Positions 1-7,638 are shown, counted from the first letter of the stretch. The stretch: 8,238 nt of DNA from Phycisphaerae bacterium (GCA_030448225.1 JAUJNJ010000059.1:1-8238), one strand, 5' to 3'. Program-made: numbers and translations. The notes: generated from the sequence alone by a model not told the origin.

Positions 1-900
1 GGCCACCTCTGCAAGATCGTCGGACCCGCGGCGCGCGACCGCGCGGCCCGGTAGCGGCCGATCGCGGCGTCGATCCGGGCCGCGCGGTATGGTTCGTACG
101 CGGACCACGCCTCGTCCCGCAGACGTTCGAGACTAATCCCGCCGGGGTGCAGGTTGACGCCCACCGGCATCAGTCGGGGGTTGTGGCTGACGTGGCGGAA
201 CAGCGCCGGTACTTGAGCGGCGCGCCAGCACCAGCGGTAGGCCCGACGATAGCGAGTGGTTTCCCAGACCGCGCGGGTCGACGTGGCGCAGGAACCTCAC
301 GGCGTCGACCTCGTCCTCCTCAGTCTTGCCCTCAGGTGGCCGTGGTGCATGGCGGGCGCGTTTTCGCGCGTTGTACGAGGCGACCGTCAGGTGGGGCTCC
401 GTCAGTTCCTCCCCGACGCTCACGAGTGTCGCGGACGTCCTCCATCTCCACCTCGTCGATCACGTAGCGCGGTCCCTCGGCATGGCGCGGTGACGTCTCC
501 CCGGCTGAGTACAGGATCTGGAACCGGTCGGCGGACTGCATGATGCGGATCAGCGGCTTGACGTGGAACGTCTCGGCCGCCACCGCGAACAGGCCGCACC
601 GGTGCCTGCAGCTGCACGACCCGCAGCCGGCCGGGCCACGCGAAGCACGCAAGTCCGTCCAGCTGGTGGTTCCAGAACCCGAGTCGGTTTCTTCGCCCGC
701 AACGGTTCCAGGAGCGACTGGACTTCGCCGTTGTCGTGGCGCGAAGGAGCGAGCGTCGGCATCCCTTGAGCAGGTTGCGGAAGCGGATTGGGTCCCGCGC
801 CGCGTCCGGTGATGCCGGTGCGTCGGCATGAAAAGCGAGACGCAGGGACGTCCCGAACGTCAAGCAGTTCCTTCAGAAGCTCGTCGGTGAACTGGTGCAT
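1..900 (-). CDS. baeRF family protein (family-3-like release factor homologue), frameshifted, C-terminus beyond left edge
   Basis: The reconstructed protein begins MHQFTDELLKELLDVRDVP at the ATG at 900-898. It continues through four family-typical blocks: DPIRFRNLLK (about 790-760), FWNHQLDGLACFAWPGRL (about 680-625), ETFHVKPLIR followed by ADRFQIL (about 575-515), and RFLRHVDP (about 310-285). The part nearest the left edge reads NPRLMPVGVNLHPGGISLER and then a charged helix. This order (DPIRxxNLL, FWxHQxDGLA, FHIKPLLxLL, FFRxVDxG) is what I know from baeRF proteins, bacterial relatives of the archaeo-eukaryotic release factor/Pelota fold whose role is thought to lie in translation termination or ribosome rescue. 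At least six frame changes occur, all between conserved blocks, so indel errors are likelier than decay. The end of the protein is missing. The family assignment is firm; the exact subfamily is less so. Confidence 0.8.
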
Positions 901-1109
901 TCGTCCGCTCGCTTTCCGCGACGGCACCCGCCGCCGCACTAATCACCTGCGTTCGCGCACGGCAATGCCGCGTTGCCATACACCCGCCGCCTCTCGGCCC
1001 GGGGCGCGGCTTACAACGCCCCCCGAGTGGCCCCACCGGCGGCATCAACGTGGGCGTATCCGACCGCTCCGGCACGGTGGTGGCGGCGGTAGCCGGACGG
1101 TGCCGCGCG

Positions 1110-1276
1110 TCACCGAGGAGTGATGCGCCCGACAAGCACGACGACCGCGATGCACGCCCAGAACAAGACCTTCGCCGCCACGGCGATCCTCCGCCTGCCG
1201 CTCCCGAGAAGGCAATCGGCGCGCAGGCGACGGCCGCGACGAGGAAGACGAGGCCCCCAAAGTTGCGCGAAGACAT
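1110..1276 (-). CDS. DUF1328-like small membrane protein, one frameshift
   Basis: The protein starts at ATG 1276-1274, preceded by AAAGGAG (1289-1283) at six bases. The first half reads MSSRNFGGLVFLVAAVACAP then IAFSGAAGG. After a single frame change near 1195 it continues RIAVAAKVLFWACIAVVVLV and ends GRITPR before the TGA at 1112-1110. The result is about 55 residues with two hydrophobic segments joined by a Gly/Ala-rich turn and a second segment starting AKVLF. That layout matches the DUF1328 (YtjA-like) family of small inner-membrane proteins of unknown function, which have about 50 residues with a GxAGxAxxIAKILF core. It lies between the outer-membrane protein gene and the baeRF gene, on the same strand. 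The family call rests on pattern and size only. Confidence 0.55.
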
Positions 1277-1282
1277 TGGTTT

Positions 1283-1289
1283 CTCCTTT
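1283..1289 (-). promoter_or_regulatory. Ribosome binding site of the DUF1328-like gene
   Basis: AAAGGAG on the minus strand lies six bases before the ATG at 1276. It fixes the start of the small membrane protein gene, which the broken reading frame would otherwise leave uncertain. Confidence 0.7.
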
Positions 1290-1417
1290 CTTGGAACGTG
1301 GGTGAACGCGGGAGCAAGATGGTTTTGCAGACGTACCGCCCGTGCGGGCCGCACCAGGTCGGGGCGCGGCGGGCCGAGCACCCCACGCTCGCGCCCGCCG
1401 ACGCGCCCGCGAGTCCG

Positions 1418-1919
1418 TCACCACCGGAACCCGATGCCAACTCCATATACGAACGGCCGTCTGAGAAGTCTCCCTCGTCATTGCTGGCGTCGCGGAAGAA
1501 GAGGTCGTGCCCGACCGAACCTGCAGAGGAAGCGTCGTGTCGTTGACGAAGTACTTGACGCCCGCCTCAGGCCCGGCGCTGGTGTCGGCGAACTCGCCGC
1601 CGTACGTGTAGCCGAGGCCGACGCCGATGAACGGCCGCCAGCGGTCGAGGGCCGAAGTGGTAGTCCGCCGCGACGCGGGTGGACCCGCTGAAGTTGTCGG
1701 TCAGGTCCGTGTACCCGACCGTCTGCCGGAGGGAGAGTTTACCGGTCGTCGATGAAGTAGCCGACCGACCCTTGCACGTTAAACGTGCCCCCATCTGGTG
1801 CTCCTCATCGCTGGCGGCGCGCTGAGCGTGAACTCCCGGACCGGGGCGGATGAACGCCGCTGCGCCGCGCTGACGGCGAATGAGGAAGCCGACGGTGAGG
1901 CATAAAGTGCTCGATACAT
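1418..1919 (-). CDS. Outer-membrane beta-barrel protein, frameshifted
   Basis: The start is ATG 1919-1917 with GAGGAG (1932-1927) seven bases upstream; the stop is TGA 1420-1418. Reading across frames gives a short hydrophobic leader, probably a signal peptide but split by a frameshift. Barrel-like strands follow: SLRQTVGYTDLTDNFSG then STRVAADYHFG (about 1735-1655), then GLGYTYGGEFADTSAG and VKYFVNDT (about 1620-1545). The last strands read DLFFRDASNDEGDFSDGR and FVYGVGIGFRW. Alternating aromatic and glycine residues and the terminal aromatic residue (Trp) are typical of small eight-stranded outer-membrane porin-like proteins of about 170 residues. The organism therefore has an outer membrane. 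At least four frame changes are needed. No specific ligand can be assigned. Confidence 0.7.
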
Positions 1920-2186
1920 TGGGGTGCTCCTCTTCGAAAGGTTCAACGGGAACGACGCGCGGCACCTGCGGCCGCTGCTGGCGAGACCCTGCTGTCCCTT
2001 CCTCCCGTCATCTCCCTGCTCTCGGTCGGGGTGGCGGCGAACTCGGGTCTCGCTTCGTTGTCCGTGCAGATCACGTTACGACCGACGCGCGGGTCCCCGA
2101 CACCCGGGATGCCCCAGCTTTGTGGGGTTCGGGCCACCCATCCCCGCGCGCGGAACACAGATGGACGGCCGACGGCGGGCGGCGAT

Positions 2187-3406
2187 ATGGTGGGCAGCCG
2201 GGCCACGTCCGAGAGCAACAATGGCAAAGGCAACGAAATCGTCTTCCTGCGCTTCGCGATCCCGGTCCTGACGGTGGGAGCGGGGCCTATGCGCTCACGT
2301 TTGCGCTCTGGCCGTTCATGGACGAACCTCTCCCTGCTGTTCATCACTGCCGTGACCGTCTCGGCCCTGCACGGCGGGCTGCTGTCGGGGCTGATCGCCG
2401 AGCGCGCGTTGGCGGCATCGCCTCGGCGTTCACCTTCCTGCCCGCCGAAGAACTCGTTCAGCCTCTCGGACGATGATGTGTTCCGCGTTACCGCCTACGT
2501 CGTCGTCGCGATCTTCATCAGTTGGCTCAGCGGCGCTCGGCGGCGATTGGAGGAGGGCTTCAGGAAGCCCAGGTCGCCCTTGAACAGCGGGTGCGGGAGC
2601 GGACGGCCGCGCTGGAGGCGGCGAACCGAGAGCTACAGAACGAGGTGGCGGAGCGCCCGGGCGTGAAAGCCGCGGATCCTGGCCTACCAGGGACACTCCA
2701 GTCGCTGGCGACCGAGCTGTCGCTCACCGAGGAACGCCAGCGGCGAGATCGCCAGCGGGCTCTACGACGCCGTCGGCCACCGACTCGCCGCCGCGGTCAT
2801 GCACCTCCGCGGCCTGCTCGATGGAGGCGCGACCTACCGCGGGAGGTCACCAAGGCCTCGGAGTTGGTCGAGCAAGCCATCGTACACCTGGTCGCTCACG
2901 CTGCAACTGGAGCCCGCCGATCCTTTACGAGCCGGGAGCTGGAGCCCGCGCTGGAGTGGCTGGCGGACCAGATCCAGGAGGAGACGGGGCTGAGCGCCAC
3001 GGTGGAGTGCGATGGGCGAGACCTGCCGCTCGACGACGCGACGCGCACGCCCTGTTCAGCGCGGTGCCGGAACTGCTGGTCAACGTCGTCAAACACGCGC
3101 TGCACGCGCAGGTGTCGGTCAGCCGCGACGACCGGCACGTCCGGATATCGGTGCTCGACGACGGCGTCGGATGCGAGCGCGAGGTCGGCCCCAATGGCGG
3201 CGCGCAAAGCTCGGGGTTCGGCCTGTTCAACATCCGCGAGCGGCTCGGCCACCTCGGCGGCCGACTGGACATGGATTCCGACGCGGGCCTTGGTTGCCGC
3301 GTCACCCCGACCGTGCCGCTCCCGGCGGCGGCCGAGGCGCTCGCCCGCCCCGACGCCGCCCGCCGGGCCGAACCCGCGGTGGCCGTCGGAAGGAGCGGAT
3401 GGATGA
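2187..3406 (+). CDS. DUF4118 membrane sensor histidine kinase (HisKA_3 type), heavily frameshifted
   Basis: The N-terminal membrane domain reads FLRFAIPVLTVG, YALTFALWPFMDE, NLSLLFITAVTVSALHGGLL, SAFTFLP, and then NSFSLSDDDVFRVTAYVVV with IFISWLSG. This is the DUF4118 (KdpD-like) multi-pass domain. A coiled coil follows (LEQRVRERTAALEAANRELQ, about 2581-2640). The dimerisation segment is LQSLATELSLTEERQRR then EIASGLYDAVGHRLAAAV (about 2697-2800). Next come WSLTLQLEP and LEPALEWLADQIQEETGL. The ATP-binding domain has an N box (PELLVNVVKHA, about 3067-3099), DDGVG (about 3157-3171) and FGLFNIRERLGHLGG (about 3219-3263). The C-terminus overlaps the regulator gene by ATGA (TGA 3404-3406). At least nine frame changes are needed. 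The start is uncertain: ATG 2187 is in frame with the first membrane helix, and ATG 2221 is an alternative. The H box has Tyr where His is expected. Confidence 0.85.
3390..3395 (+). promoter_or_regulatory. Ribosome binding site choosing the regulator start
   Basis: AAGGAG lies seven bases before ATG 3403 but only three before the alternative ATG 3399. The spacing favours ATG 3403, which overlaps the kinase stop codon as ATGA and gives the family-typical N-terminus MIVRI once a missing base near 3418 is allowed for. Confidence 0.6.
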
Positions 3407-4046
3407 TCGTCAGGATCTGCCAGCGGACGATCACGAGATCTTCCTGGAGGGCGTGCGCGCGCTGCTGGAGAGACACCACGATTTCGAGGTCGTGGGCGAG
3501 GCGGGACGGCCGAACAGCGGTCGAAATGTGCGATCAGCTCTCGCCGCACGTCGTGATCATGGGACATCTCGATGCCCCACCTGAACGGCATCGAGGCCAC
3601 GCGAAAGATCATCGCCGCCGACGCGGGCGTGAAGGTCGTCGCCCTGTCGATGCACTCCACCCGCCGGTTCATGACCGAGGTCGCAAGGCGGGGGCGGCCG
3701 GTACCTGCTGGAAGGAGTCGGCCGTCGCCGAACTGATCCCTCGCGATCCGGACGGTGATGTCCCGCGGGCGTACCTGGAGCCCGCGCGCGACGGACGTCG
3801 TGCTGGACGACTACGTCCGTCGTGCCGACCGGCAGCAGCGTCGCGTTCGCTGACGGTCCGAGAGCGGGAGGTGCTTCAACTAGTGGCCGAGGGCGGACGA
3901 CCAAGGAGATCGCCGCCCGGCTCCACGTCAGCGTCAAAACCATTGAAGCGCACCGCTCGCAGGTGATGGACAAGCTGCGCATCCACAGCGTGGCGGGGCC
4001 GACGAAGTTCGCGATCACCGAGGGCCTGACCGCCCCCGAGCCTTGA
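3403..4046 (+). CDS. NarL/FixJ-type response regulator (REC plus LuxR-type HTH), frameshifted
   Basis: The receiver domain begins MIVRI and, one frame over, PADDHEIFLEGVRALLERHH with FEVVGEAG (about 3420-3510). The acidic pair DD is the metal-binding site. The phosphoacceptor region restores to HVVIM-DIS-MPHLNGIEATRKI (about 3546-3610), with the aspartate codon GAC at about 3563-3565 just after one surplus G. Later motifs are VKVVALSMHST and a YLLKES-like segment carrying the conserved lysine (about 3700-3720). The DNA-binding domain reads SLTVREREVLQLVAEGG then TKEIAARLHVSVKTIEAHRS and VMDKLRIHS (about 3846-4000), a clear LuxR-type helix-turn-helix. It ends at TGA 4044-4046. It is translationally coupled to the kinase and is surely its partner. 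At least five frame changes are needed. Confidence 0.88.
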
Positions 4047-4082
4047 CCGTATTCGTTATCAAGAAGTGAGGGTCGCAAGCGC

Positions 4083-4300
4083 GTGAAGTTGACCGCGATC
4101 TGTTACACGAGGCTTGCGAGAAGTGGATTGAGGAGATTGCGCGCCGGGCCGCGCTGACTGAGGCAGACCACGAGGCATGGGCGGTCCGTCCTCTCTTCCT
4201 ACTGGAAGGGCGGCGACGCAGGCCGCCGTCTCACGGTGGCAGGATTACAAGCCTAAACCGGGCGGCCTCTCCGGTGTGCGGATGTACGGCGGACGTTTGA
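4083..4300 (+). CDS. Possible small hypothetical protein, start unclear
   Basis: The frame ending at TGA 4298-4300 is open from 4070 and reads DRDLLHEACEKWIEEIARRA then LTEADHEAWAVRPLFLLEG (4091-4204). This is a well-formed amphipathic helical stretch rich in Glu and Ala, followed by an Arg/Pro-rich tail that looks less protein-like. No ATG or GTG exists in this frame. A GTG at 4083 with GAGGG about ten bases upstream would fit if one frameshift lies near 4088. I recognise no family. It could be the start of a gene whose remainder is lost, or chance. Confidence 0.25.
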
Positions 4301-4540
4301 ATTTTTGCTGCCCGCCGATGGCTCGGGGGGCTAACAGCCGCCGCTCAGAACCTGTCGTGAGATCAGTTTTTTTTACGCAGTTACCACGGCGTATCTGTAC
4401 TGTCTCCAAATCCCGCCTCTGCCGCAGCTTACCTCCGCGTCTGGGCCTGCAAATTTTTACAAGATGTTGTCGAAGAGGTATTTCTATCCGCTACGGGCCG
4501 GTTCGTCATCCCGTGCGTACCATTCCCATCTCGGCTTAAA
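4301..4540 (+). other. Low-GC intergenic stretch before the ATPase operon
   Basis: By hand count the stretch from 4261 to 4560 is about 56 percent G+C, against roughly 70 percent in the baeRF gene. It contains a T8 run (4367-4374) and a candidate promoter but no convincing coding sequence. It could be the leader of the operon or the boundary of an inserted element. Confidence 0.5.
4456..4484 (+). promoter_or_regulatory. Candidate sigma-70-like promoter of the ATPase operon
   Basis: TTTACA (4456-4461) and TATTTC (4479-4484) are separated by 17 bases. The -35 match is good (five of six) and the -10 match is weak (three of six). The placement would give a leader of roughly 60 bases before ATG 4553. 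This is prediction from spacing alone. Confidence 0.3.
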
Positions 4541-4547
4541 AGGGAGG
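4541..4547 (+). promoter_or_regulatory. Ribosome binding site of the TRIP13-like ATPase gene
   Basis: AGGGAGG lies five bases before ATG 4553, which supports that start over internal ATG codons. Confidence 0.7.
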
Positions 4548-4552
4548 CACGT

Positions 4553-5478
4553 ATGTCGTTTGACCAGTCCGCTCGCGGAAAGCACGCCCATTCTGATGAG
4601 CTCCCAAGGATCTTGGACGCCCGGACGCTCCCGGACGACTCTTTCGACTCCAGTTGGGACGGCATCATTATCGATGTCATGCTGAAGGACCGCCTGCTCA
4701 GCAAGCGCTCCTCAACTTTTCGCTGCGGTCGAAGATCGATCGCAGCCGTCTGCTGCTTCACGGCATCATCCCTTGGCGGGTCCGCCAGGCACCGGGGAAA
4801 ACGTCCTTGGGCCGAGGGCTCCAAGACCGCGTCCCTGCTCAAGACGCCGGCACGCCTTCCAATATCTGGGGTGGAGCCGCACGGGTTGGCGAGCTCGTCA
4901 CTCGGACGGAGCCAGCAGGCGGTCCTGCGACTCCTCAACAGCGTGATCGCGGAGCGAGCCCAGAACGGTCCGCTGATCGTCCTGCTGGACGAGGTGGAGA
5001 CGCTGGCGGCGGATCGGTCGGGCGAGCCTGGAGGCGAACCCGGTTGACGTCCATCGCGCGACGGACGCTGTCTTGGCTCAGCTCGACCAGCTCGCCGCCA
5101 CCTACCCCCACCTGCTGTTCATCGCGACCAGCAACTTCGCGAAGCGCCATCGACTCCGCCTTCCTCTCCCTTGCCGGATCTGATCGCGACCGTGGACCTG
5201 CCCGGGCCGGAGGCGTGCGAGAGAAGATCCCGATCGACACGGTCCAGGCACTGGAAGAGGCGATTCCGAACCTGCGTCTGTCCGGCGACCACAAGCTCAA
5301 GAAGGCGGCGGCACGGTGCCGCGGAATGGACGGCCGCCGCATCCGCAAAGTCGTGATGTCCGCCCTGTCGTGCGAGAACGCCGTTGCTGGGGATCCCAGC
5401 AAGCTGACCGCGGACCATATCGTCCAGGCGGTGGAGCTGGCACGGAATGAGATCGCTGGTTTGAAGGAGGACCGATGA
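4553..5478 (+). CDS. AAA+ ATPase of the Pch2/TRIP13 clade (Cap6-like), frameshifted in its first two thirds
   Basis: The reconstruction starts MSFDQSARGKHAHSDELPRI. It then reads SWDGIIIDVMLKDRLLS, ALLNFSLRSKIDRSRL and a Walker A motif GPPGTGKTS (4779-4806, split by one surplus G in a run of four). The rest of the ATPase core is SQQAVLRLLNSVIAERAQNG, Walker B LIVLLDEVETLAADRS (about 4975-5020), DAVLAQLDQLAATYPHLLF, sensor 1 ATSNF (about 5124-5138), AFLS then ADLIATVDLPGPEAC, and sensor 2 GMDGRRIRK. The strings LLDEVETLAADR, AVLAQLDQL, AFLSxAD and GxxGRxxRK mirror TRIP13 (LIDEVESLTAAR, AVLTQIDQI, AFVDRAD, GLSGRVLRK). At about 307 residues it lacks the long N-terminal domain of eukaryotic TRIP13, as bacterial Cap6 proteins do. 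In type III CBASS such enzymes unfold HORMA proteins to switch signalling off. The frame is intact from about 5220 and overlaps the next gene by ATGA. Confidence 0.85.
5464..5470 (+). promoter_or_regulatory. Ribosome binding site of the 159-residue partner gene
   Basis: AAGGAGG inside the end of the ATPase gene lies four bases before ATG 5475. With the ATGA overlap it indicates strong coupled translation of the second gene. Confidence 0.75.
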
Positions 5479-5954
5479 GCACCGTCGTACGTCGCGCCGT
5501 GGCCTCGACGCCGCAGCGATCCGCCAGGAAGACATGGGAGAAAATTTCGGAACTCCTCGCCCCTGAGCCAAAGAGCAGCGCGCGCGCAGAACTTGCCAAG
5601 GTCTCGGGCGTAGCCTCCGCGTCCATTTCGACCGAGGCGCCGAAGGATGACGCGATCGTCGTCTACGGCGGCGGCGGCCCCCGCGTCCGCGTTTACTGCG
5701 TCTACTACGAAGACGCAGTCAGCGGCGATGGCGTGGAAGAGGACGCGCTCGCAAAGTCCGCGACTGAGGGCGACTGGTCGCTGTCGATTCCGGTTCAAAA
5801 AGACGACCTCGCCTGGACGCAGAAGGAGCTGAAGCTGCTGTCCACGCGGGTCACCGCCCGCGCCATGGGCGAAGACGTGAAGGAAAACCCTGCGAAGAAA
5901 GCTACGGCGTCGGCGGACATCGAGATCAACATGCAGGAGTTCATGAAGCGATGA
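5475..5954 (+). CDS. 159-residue partner of the TRIP13-like ATPase; possible HORMA-like adaptor
   Basis: The frame is intact, with a strong ribosome binding site and ATGA overlaps on both sides. The sequence starts MSTVVRRAVASTPQRSARKT, then has an amphipathic helix (TWEKISELLAP) and a second helix (ARAELAKVSGVASASI). Beta-rich segments follow (DDAIVVYGGGGPRVRVYCVY, GDWSLSIPV), then an acidic stretch, a helix (LAWTQKELKLLSTRVTARAM), a Lys/Glu/Ala linker and a last strand-like end (SADIEINMQEFMKR). I see no catalytic motif, membrane segment or signal peptide, so it should be cytoplasmic. Size, alpha-beta layout and position directly after a TRIP13-like gene fit a bacterial HORMA (Cap7-type) protein, but I cannot align it to one from memory. 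It could instead be another kind of substrate or adaptor. The gene is certain; the function is inferred. Confidence 0.85.
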   Translation: MSTVVRRAVASTPQRSARKTWEKISELLAPEPKSSARAELAKVSGVASASISTEAPKDDAIVVYGGGGPRVRVYCVYYEDAVSGDGVEEDALAKSATEGDWSLSIPVQKDDLAWTQKELKLLSTRVTARAMGEDVKENPAKKATASADIEINMQEFMKR

Positions 5955-6158
5955 GTACCGTCAACGTCAGCGTCTAAGATCGGCCTCTGCCTGTCAGCCG
6001 CAATGTTGCAGTTTTTGGAGTCGGATCGAGGCGTGCAGGAAGAGTTGATGAAGCGGGTGTACGAAGCGGAGGAGGGGGGGACCACCGGCGAGCTTGTAGC
6101 TGCCCTGAAGCAGAAGCAGACGCGCGCGGCGGGGCGAGAGGGTGCCAAGAAGAAATAG
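5951..6158 (+). CDS. Small charged protein, third gene of the ATPase operon, one frameshift
   Basis: ATG 5951 overlaps the preceding stop (ATGA) and gives MSTVNVSV followed at once by TAA. Dropping one T near 5974 continues as KIGLCLSAAMLQFLESDRGV then QEELMKRVYEAEEGGTTGEL and VAALKQKQTRAAGREGAKKK, stopping at TAG 6156-6158, about 68 residues. The opening MSTV repeats the first four residues of the gene before it, and the coupling pattern is identical, so I favour the frameshift reading. Without it the gene would start at ATG 6003 (51 residues). The protein is helical with a basic tail (GREGAKKK). I recognise no family. Its place suggests a third component of the complex. Confidence 0.6.
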
Positions 6159-6255
6159 TGGTGAATTAGACCGTCATGCCACTGGCGGCTGAGCGCTCGC
6201 ACTCGTCCGGTGATCAAAGCTCGCGGCGGCACGGCCAGACGAAGCGAACGCGGAT
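6159..6255. other. Convergent gap between the ATPase operon and the recombinase gene
   Basis: The two gene sets end facing each other across 97 bases. The gap contains the 8-base palindrome GAGCGCTC (6191-6198) but no hairpin with a T run, so no terminator can be called with confidence. Confidence 0.5.
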
Positions 6256-7638
6256 TCAGGATTGGCGACGGGACGACTCGCCGAAGTACGCCGACTCAAT
6301 GATCGCGCACGCCGGCGCCACCATCAGCGGATTTCGCGCGACATAGCAGTCGGTCTTCCCCGACTGTCGGTGGCCCGCGAGAATGCGGGTGAGATGGAAT
6401 TCGACCCCCTCTGTGCAGGCGGCGGTGTAGGCGCCATCGCGGATGTTGTTGTACTGCACGGATGCATCCACGCCGGCTTTACGTCGTAGGACTGCGAACC
6501 GGTCGCGAAAGGCGTTCGTGTTGTAACGTCGCCCGCGCGGGGACTTGAAGATCGCTCCGTCAGTGCGAGGTAGTTTCTTCAAGGCGTCCACGGTACGGTT
6601 CCAGAGCACTCCGACGCGCAGGATGCCAGTTTTTGCCCGAATCCCTTTGAACGTGCCGACTTCGAGATCGACGTGTGACCAGTCCACGTCCAGCACCTCG
6701 TCTGCATACATGCAGCAGTTGAGCGACAGCAAGATGGCGGCGCGGTCGATGTCTTGGCCGGCTGCCAGCAACTTGTGGAGGTCCGCCGGCAGGATCGGCT
6801 TTGGGTCGTACTTCTTTTTCACGTTCGGTCGGTCGAAGACTTCAGCACGGTCAAGCGCGGCACGAATCTGCTCCGCGTCCATTGCACGCTTTTTTCCAAA
6901 CTTGATAACGCGACGTACGCGGTCGAACCTGTCGCACGCGTAGGCGTCAGAGAAGCCCTGCGACGTAATGGTGTCGCCGTACTTCAGCTATGCCTCCGTC
7001 GTCAGGTCTGCGAGTGTCACTGCCTCCGTGATCCCGAGCATCTCGTCCCACGCGGCCGACATCTTCCGCCGTACTTCCTTTTTCACCTTGGCATACTTTT
7101 CAAAGGCTTTCCAGAGGGCCGAGAGCAGGATCGAGGCGGTCGGCAGGGACGTGTCCCGAAAGTTTTCGAGCTTCGGCAGGCCGGTATGCTTGGCGACGTA
7201 CTCCGGCTTTAGAAGTAGCATCTTCCGCACGTAGGCCCAAATTGCCCGCTCGGGAACGTTGATGGCGATGGTGTCGTTGTAGCCCACCAACTCGCCGTTG
7301 CGGTAGTCGAGACTGAACAGGATCGTTCCCTCGCCGGTCGTGATCCGGCGAAGTTCATCCGCCCGCGCAAACTCACTATCGAACTGGATCGGAAGCAGGA
7401 CTCGACTGACCTGCTTCTGCTGCTGCCACTCCCTGAAGCGGTCCAGGGCCGTTCGCTCGTCCGCCTCGCTGAAGCGTTCGCCGGTTGCCACGATCCGCCA
7501 CCGGCCGTCTTTGTCCCGGTGGAGACCATGTACCTCGGTGCCGTCGTAAGACGTGCGGTAGGGGCGGGAGGGGCGACCCCGCTTCTTTCCCGTCAGGGGC
7601 GAAACGCGCTTCACTTTCGGGTTGTTGAACGCGACCAT
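6256..7638 (-). CDS. Divergent tyrosine recombinase/integrase with an in-frame amber codon
   Basis: One continuous frame runs from ATG 7638-7636 to TGA 6258-6256, broken only by TAG at 6990-6988. The N-terminal part contains GLHRDKDGRWRIVATGERFS, an arm-binding-like fold, then helical core-binding sequence (EYVAKHTGLPKLENFR, KYAKVKKEVRRKMSAAWDEM). The catalytic part follows: AAILLSLNCCMYADEVLDVD then WSHVDL, RAKTG (beta-hairpin lysine), YNNIRDGAYTAA (box II arginine), ILAGHRQS and DCYVARNP (candidate tyrosine nucleophile). The first catalytic arginine is replaced (MYADEV where GLRxxE is usual) and box II has Asn for His. I associate this variant with planctomycete integrases, so it may be a subfamily trait. 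The role would be integration or excision of the element carrying the ATPase operon. At about 460 codons the length is normal for an integrase. Confidence 0.8.
6988..6990 (-). other. In-frame TAG within the recombinase
   Basis: The codon lies between VTLADLTTEA and LKYGDTITSQGF, and the frame is unchanged on both sides. A single C-to-T change of a CAG glutamine codon would create it. It could be a sequencing error, a young inactivating mutation, or suppressed. Confidence 0.8.

Noticed and set aside
332..863. Long overlapping minus-strand ORFs as separate genes
   Set aside because: Each contains only part of the conserved baeRF blocks, and the blocks line up into one protein when frames are joined.
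2896..3672. 258-codon ORF on the minus strand
   Set aside because: It is antisense to the kinase ATP-binding domain and receiver domain, whose motifs are unmistakable on the plus strand.
4042..4063. CTTGA/TCAAG inverted repeat at the end of the regulator gene as a terminator
   Set aside because: The stem has five pairs with a 12-base loop and no following T run.
4335..4374. T8 run preceded by a possible stem as a terminator
   Set aside because: Only a four-pair CTCA/TGAG stem is available before the T run, too weak to call.
4177..4539. 120-codon ORF on the plus strand
   Set aside because: The composition (Arg, Cys, Pro and Ser-rich) shows no domain-like order, it spans the likely promoter region, and it has no ribosome binding site.
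6988..6990. Recoding of TAG as a sense codon in this organism
   Set aside because: The small gene of the ATPase operon appears to end with TAG at 6156-6158, and one isolated amber codon is better explained by mutation or error.
6262..7234. Plus-strand ORFs opposite the recombinase
   Set aside because: They are shadows of the recombinase reading frame with no ribosome binding sites or recognisable motifs.
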